Shown: positions 8,967 through 18,792, counted from the first letter of the stretch. The stretch is 64,000 bases of DNA from Aestuariimicrobium sp. p3-SID1156 (GCF_025144225.1 NZ_JALXXB010000001.1:504170-568169); one strand, 5' to 3'. The notes: generated by a model not told the origin, from the letters alone. Numbers and translations: made by a program.

Positions 8967-9844
8967 TTCAGCGACGCGGTGACCTCGGCGAGGATCTTCT
9001 GCAGTTCCTCGGGGGTCTTGTCAACGAAGACCGCGGAGCCACCGGAGTCCTTGGCCAGAGCGGCACGAACATCCTTGTCAGCGAACAGCTTGCCCAGCTT
9101 CAGCAGGGTCTCGTTGTTGGCATCGGCCTTGCGGACAACGAAGACGTTGATGTAGGGCTCGGCAGCCTTGGAGGAGGCATCGTCGCTGAACAATGCCTTC
9201 TTCGGGTCCAGACCGGCGTCGGCCACGAAGTCGTTGTTCACGACCGCACCGTCAATGGAGGACAGGGCGGTCACGGTCTGCTGGGCGTCCATCGGGGAGA
9301 CCTTGACCTTGGAGGCGGCGGTGTCGATGTCCTCCTCGGCGGCGATGACGCCGGTGCCGTCCTTGAGCTTCAACAGCTTGGCCTCGGCCAGCACGTGCAG
9401 CGCACGGGACTTGTTGGTCTCGTCGTTGGGGACGGCGATCTGCGCACCCTGGGGGATGTCCTCCAGCTTGGTGTGCTTCTTGGAGTAGAGCGCGAGCGGG
9501 TAGATCGCGGTGGAGGCGATGGGCACCAGGTCGGCGTTCTGGTCCTTGTTGTAGCGGGCCAGGTAGAGCAGGTGCTGGAACTGATTGGCGTCCAGGGAGC
9601 CGTCCTTCACCGCCGGGTTCTCAGTGGTGTAGTCGGTGAAGTCCTTGATCTCGACCTTGATGCCGGCCTCTTCGGCCTTCTTCGTGAACACGGTCCACTG
9701 TTCCTGGGACGCACCCACGACGCCGATGGTGATCGGCTTGTCCTTGCCGTCACCGACGGACTCGGTCTTCTTGCCGCAGCCCGTCAGCAGGAGGGCGAGG
9801 GCAGCGGTCAGAGCAACCACTTTCGCGGTCAGGCTCTTGGTCAT
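8963..9844 (-). CDS. metQ: Methionine-binding lipoprotein
   Basis: Substrate-binding lipoprotein of the MetNIQ importer, tethered outside the membrane. The 293-residue protein begins MTKSLTAKVV, followed by a hydrophobic stretch and the lipobox LLTGC (Cys about residue 22). The NlpA/MetQ domain follows, with the FTDYTTENPAVKDGSLDANQFQH segment. ATG at 9844 has AAAGGAA seven bases upstream. The frame extends upstream but would lose the signal peptide. The leader upstream is strongly structured and may control expression. Confidence 0.93.
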   Translation of the reverse strand: MTKSLTAKVVALTAALALLLTGCGKKTESVGDGKDKPITIGVVGASQEQWTVFTKKAEEAGIKVEIKDFTDYTTENPAVKDGSLDANQFQHLLYLARYNKDQNADLVPIASTAIYPLALYSKKHTKLEDIPQGAQIAVPNDETNKSRALHVLAEAKLLKLKDGTGVIAAEEDIDTAASKVKVSPMDAQQTVTALSSIDGAVVNNDFVADAGLDPKKALFSDDASSKAAEPYINVFVVRKADANNETLLKLGKLFADKDVRAALAKDSGGSAVFVDKTPEELQKILAEVTASLK

Positions 9845-9862
9845 TGGTGATTCCTTTCGTTC

Positions 9863-9945
9863 GGGGCAACAAGCCCCACACCGCAAAGAGCGGCGCGCTG
9901 GGTGGGGTGCCGTGCTGGGCACGACGTTCGTCGCGACAAGCGACG
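9863..9945 (-). promoter_or_regulatory. Structured 5' leader of metQNI with alternative hairpins
   Basis: Read on the minus strand there are four stems in a row. CGTCGC pairs with GCGACG (9929-9945). CGTGC pairs with GCACG (9911-9923). A long stem pairs the CCCCAC complement at 9902-9907 with GTGGGG at 9874-9879 and includes an inner CCGC/GCGG (9881-9893). A short stem pairs GGGGC/GCCCC (9863-9877) just before the RBS. The last two stems share bases 9874-9877, so they exclude each other, as in a riboswitch or attenuator. No known SAM riboswitch consensus was recognised on this strand and no U tract follows. Confidence 0.4.
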
Positions 9946-9998
9946 AGCTCCAGTTTTGCTCCTGAACCACCGGGCAGGCAACCCATCTCAGATCGCGA

Positions 9999-11390
9999 CT
10001 ACTCCTGGGGGCGTGCTTTCGCCCTCAGCGAATTGATGTCGAGGACGGACGCGGCCGCGACGTCGATCTCCTCGGCATCCTGCTCCCAGGGGTCGAAGAT
10101 CGGGATCTCATCGGTCGCCTCGACGTAGCCCTTGGACGGGTCGTAGGGGTTCACCGGGGTCATGCCCTGCTGGGTGACCTGCACCATGGAGGCCTGGGTG
10201 ACCGCCTCATCCGGCAGTGCGGTGAGGAAGTCGCGGATGTAGCTGTCGGCCGCCTCCCACAGCGGCACCTCGCGGTTGAAGGCCTGGGACTGGTACCAGC
10301 GGTGGTCGAGGACCTCGTGGAAGAACTGGGCATTGTCACGCTTGCCGCGCAGTTCGTCAGGGATCCGCCGCACCGTCGGCTCGTAGCACTCGGTGAGCCA
10401 CTGGTGGGCGACGACGGCCTCGTCCACCCAGCCCAGGTTGTTGCGTGCCCGATAGGTGTCCAGGTCGTTGAGCATGCGTCGAGCCTGGTTCTCCTCGGCG
10501 TCCAGGCCGGTGAGGCGGAGCAGCCGCCGCGAGTGGTGGCCGGGGTCGACCACCTTGGGCTGGATGCGGATCTGCTCACCGCTGGTGTCGGTGGATACCT
10601 CCAGTTCGGCGACGTCGAAGCCCAGCGCATTGAGCCGGCGAACGCGTCCCTCGATGCGGTGGATCTCGCCGCCGGAGAACTCCTCGACGCCAGTCAGCTC
10701 GCTCCACAGCTCGTTGTAGCGGGCCTCGATGGTGTCAACCAGGGTCAGGGGGTCGAGCGAGCTGTCGAGCAGGCCGCCGGCCTCGAGGTCGAGGAACTCG
10801 CCGAACAGGTTGGTGCGCGCGATCGTGAGGTCGTGCAGCCGCTGGCCGTCGGTGAGCTTGTCGTGCAGCTCGCCGGTTTCAGCGTCCACCAGCCAGGCGG
10901 CGAAGGAGTCGGCATCGCGGCGGAACAGGACGTTGGAGAGCGACACGTCACCCCAGAGGAAACCCAGCAGGTGCAGCTGGGCGAGCAGCACCACGAGAGC
11001 GTCCAGCAGCCGCATCACGGTGTCCTGGCGCACACCTGAGTGGAACAGGGAGCGGTAGGGCAGCGAGAAGGACAGGTGCCGGGTGATCAGGATCGGGTCG
11101 AGCTGGGTGCCGTCGCGGGTCAGGCGCCCACTCACCACGGCCACCGGCTCGACACTATGGGCGCCGAGCCGACGCAGGTCGTGGAGCAGCCGGTACTCGT
11201 GCACGGCCAGGTGCTCGATGACCTCCTTGGCGGCGTAGACCTCGTCGCCGACCCGGATGAACCGCACCACATGTCGGGAGATACCTCGGGGCAGCGCAAC
11301 CAGCAGGTCGGTGGGCCATTCCTCGAGCGGCGTCGACCAGGGCAGCGGGATCAACCGCGAGTCGGGCTGGGAGGAGAGGAAGCGTGGCAC
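9999..11390 (-). CDS. DUF4032 protein with kinase-like fold
   Basis: The 463-residue cytoplasmic protein belongs to the actinobacterial DUF4032 family. The N-terminal half resembles lipopolysaccharide/aminoglycoside kinase folds: LHLLGFLWGDVSLSNVLF matches a catalytic loop (D and N in place) and WLVDAETGEL resembles the DFG-Mg region. The C-terminal half is the DUF4032 domain. Substrate unknown. The frame runs far upstream but overlaps the uracil-DNA glycosylase gene. The GTG at 11390 is chosen because it clears that gene and has CAGACT six bases upstream. Divergent from the glycosylase. Confidence 0.75.
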   Translation of the reverse strand: MPRFLSSQPDSRLIPLPWSTPLEEWPTDLLVALPRGISRHVVRFIRVGDEVYAAKEVIEHLAVHEYRLLHDLRRLGAHSVEPVAVVSGRLTRDGTQLDPILITRHLSFSLPYRSLFHSGVRQDTVMRLLDALVVLLAQLHLLGFLWGDVSLSNVLFRRDADSFAAWLVDAETGELHDKLTDGQRLHDLTIARTNLFGEFLDLEAGGLLDSSLDPLTLVDTIEARYNELWSELTGVEEFSGGEIHRIEGRVRRLNALGFDVAELEVSTDTSGEQIRIQPKVVDPGHHSRRLLRLTGLDAEENQARRMLNDLDTYRARNNLGWVDEAVVAHQWLTECYEPTVRRIPDELRGKRDNAQFFHEVLDHRWYQSQAFNREVPLWEAADSYIRDFLTALPDEAVTQASMVQVTQQGMTPVNPYDPSKGYVEATDEIPIFDPWEQDAEEIDVAAASVLDINSLRAKARPQE

Positions 11391-11396
11391 CCTGCC

Positions 11397-11429
11397 AGTC
11401 TGCCAGCCGACTGCCTCTCCCACTAGCCT
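11397..11429. promoter_or_regulatory. Divergent leaderless promoters, DUF4032 gene and UDG gene
   Basis: Minus strand: CAGACT (11397-11402) ends six bases before GTG 11390. Plus strand: TAGCCT (11424-11429) ends six bases before ATG 11436. The two start codons are 45 bases apart. Confidence 0.45.
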
Positions 11430-11435
11430 CACCCC

Positions 11436-12305
11436 ATGGAGCACTTGCCGAATCCACTCACCGGACAGCTCTTCGACTCCCCGGTCCCGCCCGGAACCGG
11501 GTGGCCCGGCGACCCTGCAACGGCCGAGACTGCGGTCGCCGCAGCGCCTGCCGAGGTGCGCCACCTGGCACGTACGGCCACCACGCTCGAGGAGTTGGAC
11601 GCAGTGATCTCCGTCTGTCGCGCCTGCCCTCGGCTGGTGGCCTGGCGGGAGGAGGTGGCTGAGAGCAAGCGCAAGTCCTTCGCTGACCAGCCCTATTGGG
11701 GACGCCCGGTGCCCTCCTTCGGGGACTCTTCCGCCCGGCTCCTGGTGCTGGGTTTGGCGCCGGCAGCGCATGGCGCCAACCGCACCGGTCGCATGTTCAC
11801 CGGTGACCGCTCCGGGGACTGGATCTTCGCCGGGCTCCACCGGGCCGGCCTCGCCACCCAGGCGACCTCGGTGTATGCAGGGGACGGGCAGGAACTCCTC
11901 GGCGTCCGGATGGTGGCCCCGGTGCACTGCGCGCCCCCGGCGAACGCGCCCACCACCACGGAGAAGGCGACCTGTTCAGGCTGGCTGGATCGTGAACTCG
12001 CGCTGCTCACCGAGGTCGGTGCGATCCTCGCTCTGGGTGGGATCGCCTGGCAGGCGGCACACACCACGGCGGTCAGGCTGGGCTGGAAGGTGCCGAAGCC
12101 CCGCACCCCCTTCGGGCATGGTGCCACCAGCACCTTCACCCGCCCCGACGGGCGCGAGGTCACGCTGGTCGGTTGTTACCACGTCTCCCAGCAGAACACC
12201 TTCACCGGCAGACTCACCGAATCCATGCTGGACGCGGTCATCCAGCAGGCGTGGGAGTGTGCCCACCACACCAGTTCTGGTCATCCCCACACCCTGGACA
12301 GGTGA
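11436..12305 (+). CDS. udgB: Family 5 uracil-DNA glycosylase (UdgB type)
   Basis: DNA repair glycosylase removing uracil and other damaged bases. The 289-residue product has family motif [20 protein letters not shown], which lacks the Asp/Asn nucleophile seen in family 1, and motif [14 protein letters not shown]. Cysteines in VCRACPRL plus two further Cys (HCAPP and TCSGW) fit the 4Fe-4S cluster of family 4/5 enzymes. ATG 11436 has TAGCCT six bases upstream. The 3' end overlaps the convergent trhO gene by 68 bases, and both C-termini look genuine. Confidence 0.88.
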   Translation: MEHLPNPLTGQLFDSPVPPGTGWPGDPATAETAVAAAPAEVRHLARTATTLEELDAVISVCRACPRLVAWREEVAESKRKSFADQPYWGRPVPSFGDSSARLLVLGLAPAAHGANRTGRMFTGDRSGDWIFAGLHRAGLATQATSVYAGDGQELLGVRMVAPVHCAPPANAPTTTEKATCSGWLDRELALLTEVGAILALGGIAWQAAHTTAVRLGWKVPKPRTPFGHGATSTFTRPDGREVTLVGCYHVSQQNTFTGRLTESMLDAVIQQAWECAHHTSSGHPHTLDR

Positions 12306-13143
12306 CCAGCCGCTCCTGGCAGGCGGGGTCCGAGCAGTTCTGCAGCCGGCTGGTCGGCTCGCCGCACCGGTGGCAGCGCCCGATCACGGTGGCGTCGGGC
12401 CCAAGGTCGACCACCGACCGTTTGTCGAAGACGGTGAGCCCGCCCTCCCACAGCCCGGTGTTGCCGAAGCGCTCGCCATAACGGACGATGCCGCCCTCGA
12501 TCTGGTAGACCTGCTCGAACCCGCGATGGCGCATCAGTGCCGAGAGCACCTCGCAGCGGATCCCGCCGGTGCAGTAGGTGATCACCGGCCGGTCCTTGAG
12601 GTGGTCGTACTTCCCGGAGTCCAGCTCGCGCACGAAGTCGTGGGTGGTGGAGGTGTCGGGGACGATCGCGCCGCGGAAGCGTCCCACGGCTGCCTCGATG
12701 GCATTGCGCCCATCGAAGAAGACCGCATCGGGGTGCGACTCGACCAGCTCATGCACCTCATCGGGGCTCAGGTGGGTGCCGCCACCCACGATGCCCTCGG
12801 CGTCCACCTCGACCTCACCGGGGACGCCGAAGCTGACGATCTCGTCGCGGGCCCGCACCCGCAGCTTGGGGAAGTCGAGCGAATAGCCCTCCGCGTCCAG
12901 GCCGGTCCCCTCGGACCATTTCCAGTCGATGTCGCGGAACGCGGGGTAGGTGCGGCAGGCCTTGATGTACTGCTTGCAGGCCTCGACGGCGCCGCCGACG
13001 GTACCGTTGATGCCATGCGGGCTGACGATGATCCGGCCGCGCAGTTTCAGCGAGCGGCACAGTTCCCACTGCCACAGACGCACTGCCTCGGGGTCGGCCA
13101 GCGGGGTGAAGCGGTAGTAGAGCAGGATCTTCGGCACGGGCAC
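12238..13143 (-). CDS. trhO: tRNA uridine-34 hydroxylase (rhodanese-like)
   Basis: TrhO (YceA) hydroxylates U34 of certain tRNAs using oxygen, toward 5-methoxyuridine-type modifications. The 301-residue product has the family N-terminus [12 protein letters not shown], a rhodanese domain with the active loop CTGGIRCE, and a Cys-rich C-terminus (CHRCG, NCSDPAC, CPGCG) likely to bind zinc. Start codons at 13143 and 13137 are possible. 13143 is preferred because CATAAT lies six bases upstream. The 3' end overlaps the UDG gene by 68 bases. Confidence 0.87.
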   Translation of the reverse strand: MPVPKILLYYRFTPLADPEAVRLWQWELCRSLKLRGRIIVSPHGINGTVGGAVEACKQYIKACRTYPAFRDIDWKWSEGTGLDAEGYSLDFPKLRVRARDEIVSFGVPGEVEVDAEGIVGGGTHLSPDEVHELVESHPDAVFFDGRNAIEAAVGRFRGAIVPDTSTTHDFVRELDSGKYDHLKDRPVITYCTGGIRCEVLSALMRHRGFEQVYQIEGGIVRYGERFGNTGLWEGGLTVFDKRSVVDLGPDATVIGRCHRCGEPTSRLQNCSDPACQERLVTCPGCGDDQNWCGGHTPTPAG

Positions 13144-13149
13144 CGGGCC

Positions 13150-13180
13150 ATTATGGCGTGTCCACATGGTGGGATATCCT
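13150..13180. promoter_or_regulatory. Divergent leaderless promoters, trhO and marC
   Basis: Minus strand CATAAT (13150-13155) sits six bases before GTG 13143. Plus strand TATCCT (13175-13180) sits seven bases before GTG 13188. The latter selects 13188 over the in-frame GTG at 13158, which lies upstream of this -10. Confidence 0.5.
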
Positions 13181-13187
13181 TCGGCCC

Positions 13188-13781
13188 GTGACTTTTACCT
13201 CCGCTGCCCTGACGTTCCTCCTCGTGATGGACCCGTTGGGCAATGTGCCGCTCTTCCTGGCGGCCCTGCGGCACACGGCTCCCGAACGCCGGATCAAGGT
13301 GGTGCTCCGCGAGCTGCTGATTGCGCTGGTGCTGATGCTGGTCTTCCTGGGGCTGGGGCGCAGCATGCTGTCGGTGCTGCACGTCTCGGAGGAGGCGCTG
13401 ACGGTTTCCGGTGGCGTGATCCTGCTCTTGATCGCGGTCCGGATGATTTTCCCCAGCGAGGATGCCAACCTGCAGGAGGTCGTCCACGGGGAGCCCTTCA
13501 TCGTGCCGCTGGCGGTGCCCTACATCGCTGGCCCCTCGCTGCTGGCCACCGAGATCCTGGTGGTGAGTTCGGGACGCCCGGGGCAGTGGCCGTTGTGGCT
13601 TGCTGCGTTGCTGGTGGCCTGGGCGCTCTCGGCCGTGGTGCTGCTCGCCTCAGGCTGGCTGCAGCGTTACCTGGGTGACAAGGCGCTGACCGCCATCGAG
13701 AGGTTGATGGGCATGGTGCTGGTCATGATCGGTGTCCAGATGCTCATGGATGGCATCGGCCACTACGCAGCCACCTTCTGA
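13188..13781 (+). CDS. MarC family integral membrane protein
   Basis: Six-segment membrane protein of the MarC/NAAT family (197 residues, the normal size). The conserved [11 protein letters not shown] motif is near the N-terminus, [16 protein letters not shown] sits in the middle, and [15 protein letters not shown] follows. Its transport function is not established; the older antibiotic-resistance link for MarC has been withdrawn. GTG 13188 is chosen on promoter spacing. It ends before a bidirectional terminator shared with the ABC ATPase gene. Confidence 0.85.
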   Translation: MTFTSAALTFLLVMDPLGNVPLFLAALRHTAPERRIKVVLRELLIALVLMLVFLGLGRSMLSVLHVSEEALTVSGGVILLLIAVRMIFPSEDANLQEVVHGEPFIVPLAVPYIAGPSLLATEILVVSSGRPGQWPLWLAALLVAWALSAVVLLASGWLQRYLGDKALTAIERLMGMVLVMIGVQMLMDGIGHYAATF

Positions 13782-13803
13782 TCCCCTCGCAGTACACGAC
13801 AAA

Positions 13804-13825
13804 GGGCCCGGCCGAAGCCGGGCCC
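13804..13825. terminator. Bidirectional terminator
   Basis: Perfect 9-bp stem GGGCCCGGC/GCCGGGCCC with a CGAA tetraloop, followed by TCTGCTGTT on the plus side and flanked by a short A run on the other, between convergent marC and the ABC ATPase gene. Confidence 0.85.
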
Positions 13826-13848
13826 TCTGCTGTTGTCGCGGTGCGACC

Positions 13849-14946
<1,098 letters not shown>

Positions 14947-15169
14947 GCCAATTGTCCTTTCCACGGGCAGGTACGTGCCCGACGATCCGTAGTGGAGTGT
15001 CCCCCGAAGGGGCTTCACAAAAGATACCCCCACACCCTGACAAAACTGGAAACGGGTCCGGAAAGTAATCAAGTGGTTACCTCTCCGGCCCCACTGGGAC
15101 GCGACCAGCAGTCTCGGCTTGCTCCTCGTCACCGCGGTGGGGGGCTGACCGCCCAGTACTCTCGGACGC
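14947..15169. other. Intergenic region between ABC ATPase and DedA genes
   Basis: Holds the 5' leader of the ABC ATPase gene on the minus strand, with a possible -10 (TATCTT, around 15022-15027) and a small CCCCTTCGGGG stem-loop near 15002-15013, and the dedA promoter at its right end. No coding sequence was recognised. Confidence 0.35.
15157..15162 (+). promoter_or_regulatory. -10 element of the dedA gene
   Basis: TACTCT ends seven bases before GTG 15170, predicting a leaderless dedA-kinase transcript. Confidence 0.5.
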
Positions 15170-15877
15170 GTGAGTGAACCCAACAGCACCCAGCCCACCG
15201 CCACCAAGGAGTGGTGGCAGGAGGAGGGCATGCCCTGGAAGCAAAAGCCGGGGCGCCAGGACTACTGGTGCCTGGGCTGGATCATGTTCATGGGTATCTT
15301 CGGGCTGGCGATGCTGCCCCTGCGCGGCTGGCTGCTGGGGCTCAATCCACCCCTGCTGGTGGCGCTGACCGGGTCGCGCTCGGGCACTGCGGCGATGGGC
15401 GCCCTCGCCTCCCAGGGGCTCGCGCCCCACTGGTACTGGTACCTGCTCGCCGGGACGATCATGTCGATCAAGTTCGACTGGGTCTTCTGGTGGGCGGGCA
15501 AACTGTGGGGCCGGGGCATGATTGAGGTCTGGGCGGGACGCAGTGAGCGGGCGGGGAAGAACTATGCGCGCGCCGAACGCTGGGCGCAGAAGCTGGGCTG
15601 GCTGGGCATGTTCATTGCCTACATCCCCATCCCGCTGCCGCTGATGCAGGTGATCTTCGTGCTGGCGGGCGCCTCGCGGATGAGCCTGAAAAAGTTCGTG
15701 GCGCTGGACTTCCTGGCGTCCACCGTCTGGCTGCTCGGCTACTTCGCGCTGGGTTGGGTGGTCGGGAAGCCGGCCGTCGAGCTGCTCAAGGAGTACGCCA
15801 AGATCGCCAACTACGTCGCCATCGCGTTGATCGTGTTCATCGTTGTCGGTCCGATGTTCCAGCGGCGCAAGGGCTGA
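15170..15877 (+). CDS. DedA/VTT family membrane protein
   Basis: Integral membrane protein of the DedA superfamily, members of which are implicated in lipid-carrier and phospholipid translocation and membrane homeostasis. The 235-residue product has four to five hydrophobic segments and the VTT signature region around GMFIAYIPIPLPLMQVIFVLAGASRM, where the usual conserved Arg-Pro motif is replaced by YIPIP. Thus it is a divergent member. Its stop overlaps the kinase start by one base (TGATG), so the two are co-translated. Confidence 0.75.
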   Translation: MSEPNSTQPTATKEWWQEEGMPWKQKPGRQDYWCLGWIMFMGIFGLAMLPLRGWLLGLNPPLLVALTGSRSGTAAMGALASQGLAPHWYWYLLAGTIMSIKFDWVFWWAGKLWGRGMIEVWAGRSERAGKNYARAERWAQKLGWLGMFIAYIPIPLPLMQVIFVLAGASRMSLKKFVALDFLASTVWLLGYFALGWVVGKPAVELLKEYAKIANYVAIALIVFIVVGPMFQRRKG

Positions 15878-17235
15878 TGGCGTCCCCGGGTCGGCTGGGC
15901 AGCCGCTACCAGCTCGAGGAGCTCATCGGGCGCGGTGGCATGGGCGAGGTGTGGCGCGGCACGGACGACGAGGGGAATGCGCTGGCCTTCAAGGTCCTCC
16001 ATTCCCACTACCTCGACGACGAGGACATGCTGCGCCGGTTCATCTCCGAGCGACGACTGCTCACCGACATCGACCACCCGAACCTGGTCAAGGTGCACGA
16101 CCTGGTCCTGGAGGGCTCGACGCTCGCGATCGTGATGGAACTGGTGGAGGGCGGCGACCTGCGCCGGTTGATCCAGCAATGCGGGCCATTGGCTCCGGCC
16201 GACATCGCGGCGGTGGGGGCACAGATCGCCGAAGGGCTGGCCGCCATCCACGCCCAGCGGATCGTGCACCGGGACATCAAGCCCGAGAACGTGCTCATTG
16301 CCCCGGAGCCCACCGGGGCGCTCGCCAAGATCACCGACTTCGGCGTCGCGCGGCTCTCCGCGGACGACCTGACTGTGGACCGCACCACCGTCGTTGCCGG
16401 CACCCCGCAGTACATGGCTCCCGAAGTGGTGCAGGGACGCGTCCCCACCCCGCAGTCGGACCTCTACTCACTCGGATTGGTCCTGTACGAGCTGGCCTGC
16501 GGCGTCACTCCCTTCCAGGGGCGTTCCCCGGCCGGGGTGATGTACGCCCAGGCGAACGATGTTCCGAGCCGGCCCGTTGGTGTCCCTGACCCGCTGTGGG
16601 AGGCCATCGAGCGGTTGCTCCACAAGGAGCCCACCCAGCGTCCCAGCGATGCCCGCGTGGTCGCCCACCACCTCACCACGCTCCGGCAGTACCTGACAGG
16701 ATTGCCTGCCGCGCCCAGGCTTCAGGAGCCCCCACCATCCACGCCCCTGTCCCAGCCGGCGCACCAGGTCGCGGCGGTGCCTGCGCTCCCGCCGGCGAGG
16801 AAGCGCCGGTTCCCGTGGGTCGTGGTGCTGATCCTGCTGGCGCTGCTGCCGGCCGGCTATGCCGCATCAGCCCTGGTGCGTCCAGTGCCGACGGAGGTCG
16901 ACCCTCCGCGGCCGACTCCCACGGCCTCCGCCAGCCCGACACCCAGCCCCACCCACAGCACGACGCAGCCCACCTCGGAGACCCCGACGCCGAGCCCAAC
17001 CTTCCCGCCGAGCGTGAAGGCGTGCACCGAGCGGGTGGGCGTCAACGAGAACACCACCTGCCCCTTCGCCCAGAACGTCGCCCGGGCCTGGGAAGCAGAG
17101 GGCAGCAGGACCGACGTGGTCGAGGTCACCGCCTGGAGCCCCGCGGTTCGCAAGGACATCACGATGACCTGCGTGCCCGGGCAGGTCGTGATCTGCACCG
17201 GCGGGAACCGGGCGGCGGTCTACATCAAGCCCTGA
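15877..17235 (+). CDS. Membrane Ser/Thr protein kinase, PknB-like, without PASTA repeats
   Basis: Receptor-type Hanks kinase (452 residues). The kinase domain spans about 10-270: GRGGMGEVW glycine loop, Lys39, HRDIKPEN (131-138), DFG (154-156), GTPQYMAPE. A Pro-rich juxtamembrane stretch leads to a single membrane segment (FPWVVVLILLALLPAGYAASALV). Outside is a Thr/Ser/Pro linker and a compact ~70-residue domain with four Cys (KACTERV, TTCPFAQ, MTCVP, VICTGG) that could form two disulfides. PASTA repeats are absent, so the ligand is probably not muropeptide. It overlaps dedA by one base and abuts the convergent lipoprotein gene. Confidence 0.88.
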   Translation: MASPGRLGSRYQLEELIGRGGMGEVWRGTDDEGNALAFKVLHSHYLDDEDMLRRFISERRLLTDIDHPNLVKVHDLVLEGSTLAIVMELVEGGDLRRLIQQCGPLAPADIAAVGAQIAEGLAAIHAQRIVHRDIKPENVLIAPEPTGALAKITDFGVARLSADDLTVDRTTVVAGTPQYMAPEVVQGRVPTPQSDLYSLGLVLYELACGVTPFQGRSPAGVMYAQANDVPSRPVGVPDPLWEAIERLLHKEPTQRPSDARVVAHHLTTLRQYLTGLPAAPRLQEPPPSTPLSQPAHQVAAVPALPPARKRRFPWVVVLILLALLPAGYAASALVRPVPTEVDPPRPTPTASASPTPSPTHSTTQPTSETPTPSPTFPPSVKACTERVGVNENTTCPFAQNVARAWEAEGSRTDVVEVTAWSPAVRKDITMTCVPGQVVICTGGNRAAVYIKP

Positions 17236-18054
17236 TCACAGCGCGTTGGCCAGGGTCGTCAGGGCCTGCGTGCCCTCGCCGAAGGAACCGGCCTCGACGG
17301 CCATGGCCACCGGGAGCCGACCACCCGGGGTCTCGAACCAACCGAATTGGCGCACCAGGTAGCCGCCCTGCCGCGCCGGCCCCCAGCCGCCCTTGGCCAC
17401 CGGCCGGGTGCGGTCAGCGATACCCCAGTGCTGCTGGGCGTCCAGGTGGCGCATGTCCTCCAGCAGCGCGCCGCTGTCGGGCAGGGAGGCGAATCCCAAC
17501 AGGTAGCGCAGCTGGTCATCGGTCTCCCAGGGTGTCTGTCCGAAGACCGACCAGGGCGCCTGCAGGCGGGTGGTCGGCACCATGGTGCGCTGGTCGCCGC
17601 CGCGTCGTAGTTCCTGGGTGAGCCGCCCAGCACGGTGCACGTCGTTGCTGCCCAGGGACGCCCACAGTCTCTCCGCGGCGTCGTTGTCCGAGGCGCGGAT
17701 GGCGGCGCGCTTGTCAGCGGCCGAGCCCGAGGTCGCCACCAGGACGAGGGGTACCTTGATGGTCGACCACGCCGGAGCCGCCGTGAGCGAGCCGGCGGAG
17801 CGGACGGTGTCGTCCCACCAGGACATGCTGATCCGCGCGCCTCGCCGTTCCAGCCCGGCCACGACTATGGCAGGGGACTGGCGGGGGCGCGCCCACCGGG
17901 CGGTGGGGCTCCTCCCCGGCGCCGAACTCGTCGGGCGCAGGACCGCGGTCTGGCGCGGCGTGGGTGGTGCTTCCGACGACGGCGCCACCTGCTCCGGCGT
18001 TCGTGAGCATCCGACCAGCCCCAGACCGGCCAGCACCACCGTCCGGCGGCGCAT
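17236..18054 (-). CDS. Lipoprotein with class A beta-lactamase/serine hydrolase fold
   Basis: The 272-residue product has an Arg-rich start, hydrophobic core and lipobox LVGC (Cys about residue 16), so it is probably a surface lipoprotein. After a Pro/Thr linker, three motifs of the penicillin-recognising serine hydrolases appear in order: STIK (SxxK) near 96, SDND (SDN-like) near 121, and KGG (KTG-like) near 227. The Omega-loop Glu is not obvious, so penicillinase activity is uncertain; a transpeptidase-like or inactive sensor role is possible. The stop abuts the kinase stop with no gap; three bases separate its start from the methyltransferase stop. Confidence 0.72.
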   Translation of the reverse strand: MRRRTVVLAGLGLVGCSRTPEQVAPSSEAPPTPRQTAVLRPTSSAPGRSPTARWARPRQSPAIVVAGLERRGARISMSWWDDTVRSAGSLTAAPAWSTIKVPLVLVATSGSAADKRAAIRASDNDAAERLWASLGSNDVHRAGRLTQELRRGGDQRTMVPTTRLQAPWSVFGQTPWETDDQLRYLLGFASLPDSGALLEDMRHLDAQQHWGIADRTRPVAKGGWGPARQGGYLVRQFGWFETPGGRLPVAMAVEAGSFGEGTQALTTLANAL

Positions 18055-18057
18055 GGC

Positions 18058-18669
18058 TCAGGCCTTGCGGAAGATGGCGACGAGGAAGTTGTCGCCGTCC
18101 CTGTAGGGGCGCAGGTCCCAGGTGGACAGCGCCAGATCCAGCTCGAGACCACCCTCGGCGGCGTCCGCCATGAAGTCGTTGAAGTCGTAGCCACGGCCGG
18201 CGCCGAAGCCGATGGCGCAGCGTCCCTCGTCGGACAGGTGCTGGGCGAATCGACGCAGGACCTCAGTCCGGGTGCTCTCGGCCAGGAAGCCCATCACATT
18301 GCCCGCGCACACGATCGCATCGAACTTCTCGGCGACGCCGCGGGCGGGAAGGTCCATCTCGGCCAGGTCACCAACGAGGTACCGCGGCCCCGGATGGTCC
18401 TCCTGCGCAGCCTTGATCAGCCCCGGGTCCACGTCGACGCCGACCACCTTGTGGCCCAGGAGGTGCAGGCGTCCGGCGACGCGGCCGGGGCCGCACCCGG
18501 CGTCGAGGATGTGGGCCTGGCGCGGGACCATCGCGTCGATCATCCGGGCCTCGCCATCGAGGTCATGGCCCTGGGCGGCCATCACCTTGAATCGTTGGAT
18601 GTAGCGGGCAGTGTGCTGGGGGTCTGCTTCGATGATGCGCTGCCACGTGGACGCTTCTGGGTGGGTCAC
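18058..18669 (-). CDS. Class I SAM-dependent methyltransferase
   Basis: The 203-residue cytoplasmic methyltransferase has motif I ILDAGCGPGRVAG, the acidic end of strand 2 in GVDVDPGLI, and motif IV-like FDAIVCAGNVMGFL. Substrate unknown. The GTG at 18669 is selected because TACGAT lies six bases upstream and the sequence before it does not look like protein. It reads toward the lipoprotein gene with a three-base gap, so both probably share the transcript. Confidence 0.82.
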   Translation of the reverse strand: MTHPEASTWQRIIEADPQHTARYIQRFKVMAAQGHDLDGEARMIDAMVPRQAHILDAGCGPGRVAGRLHLLGHKVVGVDVDPGLIKAAQEDHPGPRYLVGDLAEMDLPARGVAEKFDAIVCAGNVMGFLAESTRTEVLRRFAQHLSDEGRCAIGFGAGRGYDFNDFMADAAEGGLELDLALSTWDLRPYRDGDNFLVAIFRKA

Positions 18670-18675
18670 CGCACC

Positions 18676-18681
18676 ATCGTA
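18676..18681 (-). promoter_or_regulatory. -10 element of the methyltransferase gene
   Basis: TACGAT on the minus strand ends six bases before GTG 18669; predicted leaderless start of the methyltransferase-lipoprotein transcript. Confidence 0.5.
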
Positions 18682-18719
18682 GCCATGGCACAATGGACGG
18701 CGACCCACCCCCGGGTCAT

Positions 18720-18792
18720 GCCTCCGTAGCTCAGTTGGTAGAGCGCCTCTCTTGTAAAGAGGATGTCGTGGGTTCGAATCCTGTCGGAGGCT
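18720..18792 (+). tRNA. tRNA-Thr (TGT)
   Basis: A 73-base cloverleaf. Acceptor GCCTCCG pairs with CGGAGGC; D arm GCTCAGTTGGTAGAGC; anticodon stem CCTCT/AGAGG with loop CTTGTAA, giving anticodon TGT (reads ACA); T arm GTGGG-TTCGAAT-CCTGT with one weaker pair. CCA is not encoded (CCG follows). Confidence 0.95.

Noticed and set aside
9960..9998. SAM-I/SAM-IV-like string (CCGGGCAGGCAACCC) upstream of metQ
   Set aside because: The SAM-like bases are on the plus strand, opposite to metQ, and the remaining conserved helices are absent.
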